Position numbers and translations under genes: made by a program
The notes under the pieces: generated by a model
Seen by the model: the letters and a program-made list of their open reading frames with translations, nothing else
Database searches by the model: none
Told to the model about the DNA's origin: nothing
Source of the DNA: Actinomycetospora corticicola
Lineage (GTDB): Bacteria; Actinomycetota; Actinomycetes; Mycobacteriales; Pseudonocardiaceae
Assembly (NCBI RefSeq): GCF_013409505.1
Contig: NZ_JACCBN010000001.1
Location: 3,038,001 to 3,102,000 of the forward strand
Direction of reading: 5' to 3'
Length of the DNA stretch: 64,000 nt
In this document: in pieces, positions 1 through 6,778 of the stretch
Layout of the letters: the number at the start of each line of letters is the position of its first letter
Position numbering within the stretch: position 1 is the first letter of the stretch

Positions 1-645
1 CGAGTCACCGACCGCTACGTCTACGAGGCCAGCGGCGCCCCGATGATCGAGATCAGGGTGTGCTCGGCGTCCTCCGGGCAGATGGTCGAGGACACCGAGT
101 GGCGCCGCCACCGAGCCCGGTTCGACGGGTTCCCGCGGCTGTACTACCAGTACGTGTGGGGTCGCCAGTCGCCCGAGGAGCAGGCCGACCTCCTGGCCGG
201 CCTGCTCGGCGGGCTGGCCCCGCAGGACATGCTCATGCTCGACATCGAGGTCGGATCGAAGATCGCCGACCCGCCCGGGTTCACCCGCCGCTGGGTCGCC
301 CGCGCCGAGGCCCGGCTCGGCACCCGGCCGTGGGTGTACGTGCCGAAGGCGCTCGCCTCCGACGAGCTCTACGACGCGATCGGCACGCGCGTGGTGAAGG
401 CACCCCGGTACTCCGGGGGCCTGCACCGCGGCACCCCGCCCAACTGGCCGCACCACGTCCACCAGTTCACCGACCGCGGCCCCATGCCCGGCTCCCCCGA
501 CGGCCCCGGCGACTGCAACTACACCGAGCTCGAGGTCGCCGACCTCCTCGCCCGGTGCCGCCTCGACGACCCGGCCCCGGCCAGGACGTCCAAGGGCGAC
601 GACGCCGACCGGCGCCGCCGTGCCCAGCTACTCCTGGAGGGCTGA
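1..645 (+). CDS. GH25-type muramidase domain protein, 5' end outside window
   Basis: The reading frame is open from base 1; the first ATG is at 43, but sequence before it reads as coding, so the true start is probably outside the window. The visible part shows the glycosyl hydrolase 25 pattern: a beta strand ending in LDIE (residues 66-69 counted from the ATG; Asp and Glu are the usual catalytic pair) and a late HQFTDRG...CNYTE segment like the QY(T/S)...D of GH25 lysozymes. The family cuts the beta-1,4 bond between MurNAc and GlcNAc. It lies directly before an amidase and a holin-like gene, so it is probably a phage endolysin part. The stop TGA overlaps the next ATG. Family call is by motif only. 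Confidence 0.6.
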   Translation, partial: RVTDRYVYEASGAPMIEIRVCSASSGQMVEDTEWRRHRARFDGFPRLYYQYVWGRQSPEEQADLLAGLLGGLAPQDMLMLDIEVGSKIADPPGFTRRWVARAEARLGTRPWVYVPKALASDELYDAIGTRVVKAPRYSGGLHRGTPPNWPHHVHQFTDRGPMPGSPDGPGDCNYTELEVADLLARCRLDDPAPARTSKGDDADRRRRAQLLLEG

Positions 646-767
646 TGGAACCCGAGCCCGACCCCGACCAGATCGCCTGGTGCGACGACCGCGCCCGCGA
701 CGACGACGGCCGCCTCCTCGAGGACCGGCCCGGCGACGACGAGGAGGTCACCTCGTGGCCTGGCTGA
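645..767 (+). CDS. Very short acidic protein, phage lysis module
   Basis: A 40-residue frame starts at an ATG that overlaps the stop of the muramidase gene (TGATG) and runs into the start of the amidase gene, overlapping it by 13 bases. The product is rich in Asp, Glu and Pro with one Cys and no recognisable domain. Tight coupling on both sides argues that it is translated. It could equally be a spacer that carries the amidase ribosome site (GAGGAGG at 741-747). Function unknown. Confidence 0.45.
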   Translation: MEPEPDPDQIAWCDDRARDDDGRLLEDRPGDDEEVTSWPG

Positions 768-1339
768 CGTGGATGGCCGACGCGCTGCGCGCCGGCGGCC
801 TGGACGTCATCGAGCAGTCCGGGTGGAAGACCCGCGGGCACGGCGCCATGGGCCAGGTCCTGGGCGTCCTCGCGCACCACACTGCCGGCGGCGGGTCCAA
901 CGACTGGCGCATCGTGCAGGACGGCCGCCCCGACCTCGCCGGGCCGCTCGCGCACATGACCCTGGAGCGCGACGGGACGTTCCGGCTCCTCGCGGCCGGG
1001 CAGTGCTGGCACGCCGGCGCCGGCGGGCCGCTGCTCGGCGTCGGCAAGAACAACGGCAACGAGCACCTCATCGGCATCGAGGGCGTCTCCAACGGGACGA
1101 CCTGGACCGACGCCCAGCGCGATGCCTACCCGCGCGGCGTGGCCGCCCTGCTGCGCTACCTCGAGCTGCCCGCCGCGCAGGTCGCGGGGCACAAGGAGTG
1201 GGCGCCCGGCCGGAAGGTCGACCCGGGCAACTGGTCGATGGCCGACTTCCGCGCCGCCGTCGCCCGCCACATCACCGGCTCCGCGCCGAGCCCCACGTCC
1301 GACAGCGCCCGCCGCCGGCGGACGCTCGCCCTCGACTGA
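755..1339 (+). CDS. N-acetylmuramoyl-L-alanine amidase (Amidase_2/PGRP fold)
   Basis: The 194-residue product matches the zinc amidase fold that cleaves the MurNAc-L-Ala bond of peptidoglycan. Zinc ligand candidates are the HHT (residues 41-42), His146 in GHKEW and Asp156 in KVDPG; the central GIEG strand is also typical. The GTG at 755 is chosen because GAGGAGG lies seven bases upstream and the homologous region begins just after it; an upstream ATG at 620 would read through the preceding gene. It follows a GH25-type muramidase gene and precedes a holin-like gene, which makes it part of a phage lysis cassette. Confidence 0.8.
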   Translation: MAWLTWMADALRAGGLDVIEQSGWKTRGHGAMGQVLGVLAHHTAGGGSNDWRIVQDGRPDLAGPLAHMTLERDGTFRLLAAGQCWHAGAGGPLLGVGKNNGNEHLIGIEGVSNGTTWTDAQRDAYPRGVAALLRYLELPAAQVAGHKEWAPGRKVDPGNWSMADFRAAVARHITGSAPSPTSDSARRRRTLALD

Positions 1340-1354
1340 CCAGGAGGTCCGTCC

Positions 1355-1684
1355 ATGTCCGTCGTCCCCCTCGAGCTCGACAGCTCGACCGGCAAGTTCC
1401 GGGCCACCGTCCCGGTCGAGGCTGGTAAGTCCTCGACCGTGATCAGCCAGTCGTGGCTGACCTTCGGCTGCGGCTGGACCGGCGCCGAGTTCCACGTCGT
1501 GATGATCGACGACGCCGGGAAGAACACCCTCGACCAGACCCGCAAGGTCGCGGCGTGGCGCCGCGGCTACCTCGAGGTCCCGTCGGGGTCGACGTTCTGC
1601 GCGATCGAGGGCACCCTCGTCGCACCCGCGAGCGGGCAGCCGACGGGCGTCCCGTCGGCCCGACTCGTGAACCTGGCCGCGTGA
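1355..1684 (+). CDS. Small phage-associated protein of unknown function
   Basis: A 109-residue protein with a good ribosome site (AGGAGG, 1342-1347) 7 bases before the ATG. It is predicted mostly beta, without signal peptide or membrane segment, and I do not recognise a family. Its place between the amidase and the holin-like gene suggests a virion-associated or lysis-accessory protein. Its stop TGA overlaps the next ATG. Confidence 0.6.
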   Translation: MSVVPLELDSSTGKFRATVPVEAGKSSTVISQSWLTFGCGWTGAEFHVVMIDDAGKNTLDQTRKVAAWRRGYLEVPSGSTFCAIEGTLVAPASGQPTGVPSARLVNLAA

Positions 1685-2043
1685 TGGGCCGCTACTCGAA
1701 GACCCTCGTTGCCGCGCTGGCCACCGTCGCCGCCGCGATCCTCGCCGCGTTCATGCCCGACTCGGTCGTCTCGACGGTGGAGTGGGTCAACGTCGCGATT
1801 ATCGCGGTCGGCCTGGTGCCGACCTTCTACGTCGCGAACTCGCCGGCCGCGCCGGTCGCGAAGGCCATCGTCGGGGCGGCCACCGCCGCGCTCACGCTGC
1901 TGACGACGCTGATCGCGGGCGGGCTGACGGTCACCGAGTGGTCGCAGGTCGCCGCCGCGTTCGTCGGGGCGATCCTCGTCTGGGCGGTGCCGAACACCCC
2001 GGCCGGTGACCCGGCGTGGGGTGGCCCGGCGGCGGTCGCCTGA
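1684..2043 (+). CDS. Holin-like membrane protein
   Basis: The 119-residue product has three or four hydrophobic stretches (about residues 5-23, 33-50, 56-83 and 92-107) with short polar turns. This is the size and topology of actinophage holins, which form membrane lesions and release endolysin. The start ATG overlaps the previous stop by one base. The neighbours are an amidase upstream and a polysaccharide-lyase-fold protein downstream. There is no diagnostic motif; the call rests on size, topology and position. Confidence 0.6.
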   Translation: MGRYSKTLVAALATVAAAILAAFMPDSVVSTVEWVNVAIIAVGLVPTFYVANSPAAPVAKAIVGAATAALTLLTTLIAGGLTVTEWSQVAAAFVGAILVWAVPNTPAGDPAWGGPAAVA

Positions 2044-3044
2044 TGGGCGTCGAGGAGCAGCTGCTCGACGCGCTGATGGGCAAGGCCGACGGCTCGATCG
2101 TCGACCAGCTCGACGCCGCGCTCGCCGCGGCGTGGGCGGTCAGCACCGGGATGGACCTCGTCGTCGCGCCGACCGGCGGGACCCCGGGCCCGTTCCATCC
2201 GGGAGGCGGCACGCTGGATCTCGCGCTCGACCAGGTCGCCGCCCGCTGGGGCGCGGCACCGAAGGCGCGGACGATGGTCGAGAAGGCCGCGCTGCTCGAG
2301 CAGCTGGTCCGCGGGATCGCCGGGAAGCGGACGCCGGCGAACCGGCCGTCGGGAACGCCGGCCGCCGGCGGCACGAGCTCGCCGTCGGTCCCGTCGTCGG
2401 GATGGCGGGCGCTGTCGGTGCTCACCGCGAAGGCTGCGACTGGCGAGCGCTCGTCATTCCAGTCCGCGGTCCCGTCGTGGGGCGAGGCCGGCATGACGGT
2501 GTCGCTGCTCGCGAAGGGCGACCGGCCCGGCACCCCGAACCGAACGTCGGGCGGCGACACCCAGCGCTGCGAGATCCTGCTCGCCGGGTGGGAGTCGCTG
2601 ACCGGGACGCAGTTCCTGCGCTACGACTTCACCCTCGCCGACGGGTTCCCGGTCGACACCACCGACTGGCAGGTCATCGCGCAGCTCAAGAACAGCTCGA
2701 CAGGCTCGCCGCCGCTCGAGGTCATGGTGGGTCGCGGCCAGGTGTACCTGCAGTGGCACGACGCGGGCGGCCGCGAGACCGGCCGCGAGGTCCTCGGGAA
2801 GGCGACGACCGGGGTCCGGCACTCCGTCGTGCTGCAGGTGCCGTTCACGACGGGGAAGGCCACGGTCCGCGGCTGGTTCGACGGCGCCGAGTCGTTCCAG
2901 GCCGAGCACGGCCCGACGCAGTACCCGGGCCAGGGCAGCTACGGCAAGCTCGGCCTGTACCGCTCGAACCGCATCGGGAAGGCCGCGACCGTCGTCCACC
3001 ACGGCGTGGCCCGCGGGAGTTCCCTGGCGGCCGTCACCAGCTGA
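2043..3044 (+). CDS. Polysaccharide-lyase-fold protein (heparin lyase-like, PF14099 type), phage-associated
   Basis: The 333-residue protein starts at an ATG overlapping the previous stop. Residues 1-115 look like a helical then linker region. From about residue 135 the protein follows the heparin-lyase-like jelly-roll pattern: an early ...RCEILLAGW strand, QVIAQLKN in the middle and the late KLGLYRSNRIG segment that in this family reads G-x-K-x-G-I/L-Y-R. Such domains bind or cleave acidic polysaccharides. Located at the end of the lysis cassette, it may be a tail or depolymerase protein acting on host capsule. Catalytic activity is not shown by sequence alone. Confidence 0.6.
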   Translation: MGVEEQLLDALMGKADGSIVDQLDAALAAAWAVSTGMDLVVAPTGGTPGPFHPGGGTLDLALDQVAARWGAAPKARTMVEKAALLEQLVRGIAGKRTPANRPSGTPAAGGTSSPSVPSSGWRALSVLTAKAATGERSSFQSAVPSWGEAGMTVSLLAKGDRPGTPNRTSGGDTQRCEILLAGWESLTGTQFLRYDFTLADGFPVDTTDWQVIAQLKNSSTGSPPLEVMVGRGQVYLQWHDAGGRETGREVLGKATTGVRHSVVLQVPFTTGKATVRGWFDGAESFQAEHGPTQYPGQGSYGKLGLYRSNRIGKAATVVHHGVARGSSLAAVTS

Positions 3045-3063
3045 TCATCGACGCTCCCCCAAC

Positions 3064-3098
3064 AGAGCCCCCGGCCGCACCTCGCGGCCGGGGGCTCT
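3064..3098. terminator. Bidirectional hairpin terminator
   Basis: A 14-base perfect stem (3064-3077 with 3085-3098) and a 7-base loop, sitting between two convergent genes that end at 3044 and 3106. The T-run is weak, as is usual at this G+C. Confidence 0.8.
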
Positions 3099-3105
3099 TC
3101 GTCGT

Positions 3106-3486
3106 TCATCGGGTGATCTCGACGGTGTACGCGACCCGGCCCTGCCGCTCGGCGTCGTAGTCCAGATCGAGGACGATGCCCTCGACCTCGATCACCTTCT
3201 CGCGCACCCAGGCGCCCATCCGCTGGCGCTCCTTGGGGTCGCCGCGGTCGCTCCGGCCGGCCACCGGGTCGACGGCGTACACGGCCCACCGCTCTCCGGG
3301 CCGGCGCACGGCGACGCGCCACCGGTCCCCGACCAGGGCGACCCGCCACTGCGCGGCGCACTGCTCGGCCAGGTGCGCCTGGTAGGCCGCGGCGGCCTGG
3401 GCCTTCGCCGCGATCCGCGCGGCCCCCGAGCGCTCGTCCGTGCCTGCCACGTCCGGCAGCAGACCACGCTGGTCCGACGTCGACAC
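3106..3486 (-). CDS. Hypothetical protein of the integrated element
   Basis: The 126-residue frame starts with GTG at 3486. The N-terminal 45 residues are Ala-rich and helical; the rest alternates beta strands and charged residues (WRVAV, RWAVYAVD, GIVLDLDYD, VAYTVEI). No signal peptide, membrane segment or motif that I recognise. It is convergent with the polysaccharide-lyase-like gene across a strong terminator and downstream of the ribbon-helix-helix gene on the same strand. Start uncertain because the ribosome site is weak. Confidence 0.55.
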   Translation of the reverse strand: MSTSDQRGLLPDVAGTDERSGAARIAAKAQAAAAYQAHLAEQCAAQWRVALVGDRWRVAVRRPGERWAVYAVDPVAGRSDRGDPKERQRMGAWVREKVIEVEGIVLDLDYDAERQGRVAYTVEITR

Positions 3487-3513
3487 GGCGAGGCGACCCC
3501 GAACACACGAGAA

Positions 3514-3542
3514 CCCCGGCGTCGTCGCGAGCGACGCCGGGG
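3514..3542 (-). terminator. Hairpin terminator after the ribbon-helix-helix gene
   Basis: An 11-base perfect stem (3514-3524 with 3532-3542) with a 7-base loop, 25 bases past the stop of the gene ending at 3567. Confidence 0.7.
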
Positions 3543-3566
3543 CTCCATCGAGTGTCTGTGTGGTGG

Positions 3567-3818
3567 TCAGAGCAGGTGGATCCGCTCCAACTGGCCTGTC
3601 TCCCTGTCTCGGACCAGCAGCTCGTTCCCCTGCGCAAGCTCCTGGCTGATGAAGGCGTACAAGGTGATCGCTCGGTTGATGATCTCGGCCTTGCTGAAGC
3701 CGGTCAGCGTGAGCAGCTCGGAGAGGTCGGACACGACCTTCGGGATCAACCCGACGGTCATGCGTTCGGCCACTACCTGCTTCTCGGCTGCCTGCTGCTC
3801 CTTCGCAGTGCCTGCCAT
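3567..3818 (-). CDS. Ribbon-helix-helix (CopG/MetJ-like) DNA-binding protein
   Basis: The 83-residue product has the pattern of a small RHH regulator: a basic start, a short strand MTVGLIPKV, then helix VSDLSELLTLTG, the turn F-S-K-A-E and helix IINRAITLYAFISQ. The ATG at 3818 is chosen over the upstream start at 3920 because GGAGAGGAGGG lies just before it and because the longer version adds an unstructured tail. It is transcribed away from the small genes starting at 3960, so it may repress its own divergent promoter region (3819-3959). Could be a plasmid/phage maintenance or lysogeny regulator. Confidence 0.65.
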   Translation of the reverse strand: MAGTAKEQQAAEKQVVAERMTVGLIPKVVSDLSELLTLTGFSKAEIINRAITLYAFISQELAQGNELLVRDRETGQLERIHLL

Positions 3819-3959
3819 GTCGCCCTCCTCTCCAACATCGTGTTCATGCCTGCCTCCTGGTGTGCGGGTCTGCACGTACTGAACCATACCCGCACCGAGT
3901 TCGCACCGGAACGGCACCATCCTGTACGGTGATCGAACCTACCTGGAAGGAGAGGGCTC

Positions 3960-4124
3960 GTGACCTGCCGAGGACCACCAGCTCCGGTCTCGACCCCGTC
4001 CGCGCTGCTACCGCGGGCACCTATCAATGCACGACCCCTACTTGAAGGAGCCAGCACTGATGTGGATCAGAGGCGCATCACGGCGACCCGGAAGGCCCGG
4101 GTCCCCACCTGCCCCAGGAGGTAG
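3960..4124 (+). CDS. Possible 54-residue leader protein
   Basis: GTG at 3960 is preceded by AAGGAGAGG and the frame runs to TAG at 4122-4124, seven bases before the next gene. The product is Pro/Arg/Ala-rich with no motif. A second strong ribosome site (AAGGAG) before an ATG at 4060 opens a 45-codon frame overlapping the next gene. Two such sites in tandem may instead mark a translated leader that controls the gene at 4131. Confidence 0.3.
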   Translation: MTCRGPPAPVSTPSALLPRAPINARPLLEGASTDVDQRRITATRKARVPTCPRR

Positions 4125-4130
4125 CACACC

Positions 4131-4427
4131 ATGGGTGACATCACCCAGCCCCAGCCCGAAGCTGAGCACGAGCACCTGCGCGGTGTCGCGAAGCTGACGG
4201 TCAGCAAGACCCCCGACTCGGCGACCGTGTCGGCGATCCTCCCCGAGAAGCAGGCCTCGGACCTGCTGCCGATGTTCGCCATGTCGGCGATCACGGTGGC
4301 GCCGTGGACCACCTTCTGGCTCGCCGGCACGACGGACACCCCGTGGTGGGTGTCAGCTCCCGTCGGACTCGTCCAACTGGTCGCGGTGACCTTCGTCTAC
4401 CTCCGCGCCCGGCCCTCGACACGCTGA
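4131..4427 (+). CDS. Small two-helix membrane protein, unknown function
   Basis: The 98-residue protein has a soluble N-terminal half with a beta-rich segment (residues 17-40) and two hydrophobic segments near residues 47-66 and 73-92. It has a strong ribosome site (CAGGAGG, 4115-4121). It is followed by a strong terminator. In phage-like elements such genes are often superinfection-exclusion or lysogeny accessory proteins, but nothing here shows that. Confidence 0.6.
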   Translation: MGDITQPQPEAEHEHLRGVAKLTVSKTPDSATVSAILPEKQASDLLPMFAMSAITVAPWTTFWLAGTTDTPWWVSAPVGLVQLVAVTFVYLRARPSTR

Positions 4428-4435
4428 CGATCTCG

Positions 4436-4478
4436 ACCTGGGGGCCCTGACCACGGCTGATGGCCAGGGCCCCCAGGT
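4436..4478 (+). terminator. Hairpin terminator
   Basis: A 14-base perfect stem (4436-4449 with 4465-4478) and a 15-base loop, followed by TTGTCCC, beginning nine bases after the stop of the 98-residue membrane protein gene. Confidence 0.75.
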
Positions 4479-4560
4479 TGTCCCAACGACGCGAACGGCG
4501 TCGGGATGCAACAGGGAACCCGATCGATGGGCCGATGTCCACACCCTTGTGAGGACAGCC

Positions 4561-4725
4561 TTACTCGCGCTCCGGGTCCATGAGCCACCCGTTCGCCGCC
4601 ATCCGCTCGAGCACCTCGTCGCCCGTCGGCGCATCCTCCCGGCCGCGGGCGGCGAGGTCCCGGAGCTCGGCACGGACCTGGTCCTCGACGTGCACCGGAA
4701 GGTGCAGGTCGGTCACGCCGACCAT
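4561..4725 (-). CDS. Small charged protein, last gene of micro-operon
   Basis: A 54-residue frame starting at ATG 4725. The product begins with a strand (TDLHLPVHV), then EDQVRAELRDLA and a helical end (GDEVLERMAANGWLMD). An upstream in-frame ATG at 4773 would add 16 Arg/Gly-rich residues. It is the last of five or six minus-strand genes whose ends overlap. No family recognised. Confidence 0.5.
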   Translation of the reverse strand: MVGVTDLHLPVHVEDQVRAELRDLAARGREDAPTGDEVLERMAANGWLMDPERE

Positions 4726-4796
4726 CCGCGCGCGACCCGGACCAGCGACCGGCCCCGCGCGGCCACCCACCACTCGTGCAGCGTGTCCAGCAGCAT
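4713..4796 (-). CDS. Possible 27-residue peptide
   Basis: A short frame (MLLDTLHEWWVAARG...) that begins 10 bases after the stop of the 96-residue gene and overlaps the start of the 54-residue gene by 13 bases. The ribosome site is poor. It may only be a coupling device for the following gene. Confidence 0.25.
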   Translation of the reverse strand: MLLDTLHEWWVAARGRSLVRVARGWSA

Positions 4797-4806
4797 GGCG
4801 GGGACG

Positions 4807-5097
4807 CTACGCCGCCCGTCCCGACGACGGGGCCGCTTCGCCGGGGTCCGCCCGGAGTGCCACCTCGACGGCGCCACGGAGCTCCTCGAGGTCCCGCCCG
4901 TGCTGGCGGACACCGAGCGCGCCGGCCAGACCGCGTACGACTTCGCGCGGCAGGTCGTGCACCCGCAGCCGGGCGGGCTGCTCGACGGCGGCCGTCGCCT
5001 CAGCCAGACCGCCGCCGAAGCACCGGCCGCGGTGCTCGTCGAGGTCGGCCAGCTGCGCCTCGTGCAGCGCGACCAGGCGGTCGAGGTGCTCGCTCAC
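4807..5097 (-). CDS. Helical protein of unknown function, micro-operon
   Basis: A 96-residue product starting with GTG, whose GTGA overlaps the stop of the preceding gene. It is nearly all helix, rich in Leu, Ala, Glu and Arg, with a His/Cys cluster (residues 17-26). No domain recognised. The longer frame that extends upstream to 5472 is out of step with the two preceding genes and was rejected. Confidence 0.5.
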   Translation of the reverse strand: MSEHLDRLVALHEAQLADLDEHRGRCFGGGLAEATAAVEQPARLRVHDLPREVVRGLAGALGVRQHGRDLEELRGAVEVALRADPGEAAPSSGRAA

Positions 5098-5333
5098 CGG
5101 CCGCCGCCCGTCCGCCGCAGCGGGACGACGGGCGCCGTGGACCCGCCGTCCCCGTCGTCGAGGTCCGCGAGCTCCCGGTAGGCGATGGCCACCGCGCTCC
5201 ACGGCGTCCGCGGACCCGCGTCGATCTCGACCGCGACGTCGAGCGCGATGACCAGCCGCTCCAGCGCCGAGCGCTGGTCGGGGCTGAGCCGGTCGGCCTG
5301 GACGGCGCGCACGAGCGCGAAGAGCCGGCTCAC
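5094..5333 (-). CDS. Small helical protein, paralogue-like to its upstream neighbour
   Basis: A 79-residue product from GTG 5333, which overlaps the stop of the previous gene as GTGA. Residues 16-36 (LSPDQRSALERLVIALDVAV) resemble LTPRQRVLVADVLLAVDILV in the preceding gene product: the shared pattern is L-(S/T)-P-x-Q-R followed by a hydrophobic helix with A-x-D. This suggests a local duplication. Function unknown. Confidence 0.5.
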   Translation of the reverse strand: MSRLFALVRAVQADRLSPDQRSALERLVIALDVAVEIDAGPRTPWSAVAIAYRELADLDDGDGGSTAPVVPLRRTGGGR

Positions 5334-5548
5334 GGCGTACCGCCCATCGCCTCGTCGAGACGGGTCCACTCCTCGCGCAGCACGGACAGCGCCGCGTCCT
5401 GACCGGAGAAGTCGTCGGGCTCCTTCCCGACGAGGATGTCCACGGCGAGGAGCACGTCGGCGACGAGGACACGCTGGCGCGGCGTCAGCTCGCCGGACTG
5501 CAGCGCGGTCTGCGCCCGAACTCGGGCGTCGGTCGAAGCCTGGATCAC
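5330..5548 (-). CDS. Small helical protein, micro-operon
   Basis: A 72-residue product from GTG 5548, again formed by a GTGA overlap with the upstream stop. It carries the L-T-P-x-Q-R helix shared with its downstream neighbour (residues 20-40) and an acidic second half. It is translated in step with the other tiny genes between 5751 and 4561. Function unknown. Confidence 0.5.
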   Translation of the reverse strand: MIQASTDARVRAQTALQSGELTPRQRVLVADVLLAVDILVGKEPDDFSGQDAALSVLREEWTRLDEAMGGTP

Positions 5549-5751
5549 GACGACGCCTCCGGCCCGAACACCCGGCCGGCCAGGACGGCCATCGCCTGGT
5601 GCCAGAGGGCGTGCTGCCCCTGGCCCTTCGTCGGGACCATCGCGCCGCACGTCGAGCAGCGGACGTGGCCGGCCAGCGCGACGATCGCGTCGGGCTCCTC
5701 GGTGAGCAGGTCGCGGGCCGCGCGCACGCGGGCCGGGCCGATAGGTTCCAC
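5545..5751 (-). CDS. Small C2H2-type zinc-finger-like protein, first gene of micro-operon
   Basis: A 68-residue product from GTG 5751, with GAGGAG eleven bases upstream. Residues 32-51 hold C-x2-C-x11-H-x3-H, the spacing of a small zinc finger, between two helical parts. Such tiny zinc proteins are common in actinophage early regions. It heads a series of minus-strand genes with four-base GTGA overlaps, so all are probably co-translated. DNA binding is possible but not shown. Confidence 0.55.
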   Translation of the reverse strand: MEPIGPARVRAARDLLTEEPDAIVALAGHVRCSTCGAMVPTKGQGQHALWHQAMAVLAGRVFGPEASS

Positions 5752-5891
5752 AGCGGATCAGCTCCTCGTAGCTGGTCAAGTCCCCGGGCCGGCGGTGAGG
5801 TCGCCGCGTCCGGGGGCGCTTCGGGGTGTGTGCGTGGTCTGTCCGGGTGACTTCCGGTAGCGGACCGCGTGATCGGGTCGATGCTCCCGAC

Positions 5892-6485
5892 ATGAAGATC
5901 TCGGGGGGCGTGGCCGCGGTGTTGACCGCCGCCGCGATCGTGATGGCGGCGTCAGGGTGCTCGAGCGGCACCACCGACGGGCGGGCGCTGTGCTCGGCGC
6001 TCGACGGCGGGATGGTGCCGGGGGTCGCGCTCGGTGCGCTGCCTCAGGCGCAGACCGACCCGGTCGCCGCGATGAGCCGGGCGCGGGACCTGATCCGGTC
6101 CGAGTGCCCGCAGCACGAGCCGGCCGCGGTCGCCTACGACACTTACCTCGCGCCGCCGGCCCCGGTCGTCGCGCCGCCCGCGGCGCCCGCCGCCGTCGCG
6201 CCGACGACGACGACCAGGCCGACGAGCACCTCGAAGCCGCGGGCCACCACGACCGCCCCGGTCCGGCCGAAGACCCGCGACGCCGCCGACGCCGAGTCCG
6301 ACCGGCTCAAGTCCTGCATGGTCAAGACCGGGCAGACCGAGGCGCAGTGCCGCGGCGGCCGCGGCGAGTCGAAGGCGGTCACGGACTCCCGCGCCGTCGG
6401 CGGAGGCCTGGCCGCGTGCATCGACCAGACCGGCATGACCGAGGCGCAGTGCCGGGCGGCGTCCGCCCGCGGCGAGGGCGGGTAG
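5892..6485 (+). CDS. Lipoprotein with a repeated Cys motif
   Basis: The 197-residue product has a lipoprotein signal: basic start, hydrophobic residues 7-20 and a lipobox ending at Cys23 (AASGC). Residues 75-125 are Pro/Ala/Thr-rich and look extended. The C-terminal third holds two copies of a motif, C-x3-TG(Q/M)TEAQCR, near residues 143-155 and 179-191, each able to form one disulfide. ATG 5892 is chosen because the signal peptide starts there. Found between the micro-operon and the integration genes; a phage-borne surface protein is possible. No family recognised. Confidence 0.6.
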   Translation: MKISGGVAAVLTAAAIVMAASGCSSGTTDGRALCSALDGGMVPGVALGALPQAQTDPVAAMSRARDLIRSECPQHEPAAVAYDTYLAPPAPVVAPPAAPAAVAPTTTTRPTSTSKPRATTTAPVRPKTRDAADAESDRLKSCMVKTGQTEAQCRGGRGESKAVTDSRAVGGGLAACIDQTGMTEAQCRAASARGEGG

Positions 6486-6507
6486 CTCCCGCTGTAGGAC
6501 TGTGCGG

Positions 6508-6570
6508 GATCGCACGTGATCGCGCGGCATCACGCGGAACGACCGCGAACGCGCATGATCATGCCTACGG
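6508..6570. promoter_or_regulatory. Cluster of GATCGC-like half-sites before the excisionase-like gene
   Basis: GATCGC at 6508-6513 and 6518-6523, an inverted partner (ATCACGCGG) and ATGATCAT follow each other within 63 bases. Such spacing fits binding sites for the HTH protein or arm sites for the integrase. Pattern only. Confidence 0.25.
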
Positions 6571-6579
6571 TCCGGCCAC

Positions 6580-6771
6580 GTGCCCGACGAGCTGCTCCCG
6601 ACCACCCAGGCCGCGAAGGTCGTCGGCGTGAACCGCCGCACGTTGCAGGACTGGGTGAAGGCGGGGCTCGTCACGCCGACCCAGCGGACCGCGGGCGGGC
6701 ACGCGAGGTGGGACCCGGAGGACCTGCGCCGCCAGGTCGAGGAGGTCGCGGCGCGGCGCGACACCTGGTGA
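6580..6771 (+). CDS. MerR-type HTH / excisionase-like protein
   Basis: A 63-residue winged-helix protein: helix TTQAAKVVGV, turn, NRRTLQDWVKAGLV, then wing TPTQRTAGGHARWDPEDL, the standard MerR/BldC/Xis pattern. Start GTG 6580. It is convergent with the integrase gene, stopping seven bases from it. An excisionase or directionality factor is the likely role; a general BldC-like regulator is the alternative. Confidence 0.75.
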   Translation: MPDELLPTTQAAKVVGVNRRTLQDWVKAGLVTPTQRTAGGHARWDPEDLRRQVEEVAARRDTW

Positions 6772-6778
6772 CGGGCGC

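Noticed and set aside
4131-4427. Toxin-antitoxin pair with the nearby ribbon-helix-helix gene
   Set aside because: The genes are divergent and not adjacent in one operon, and the 98-residue product is a membrane protein without toxin motifs.
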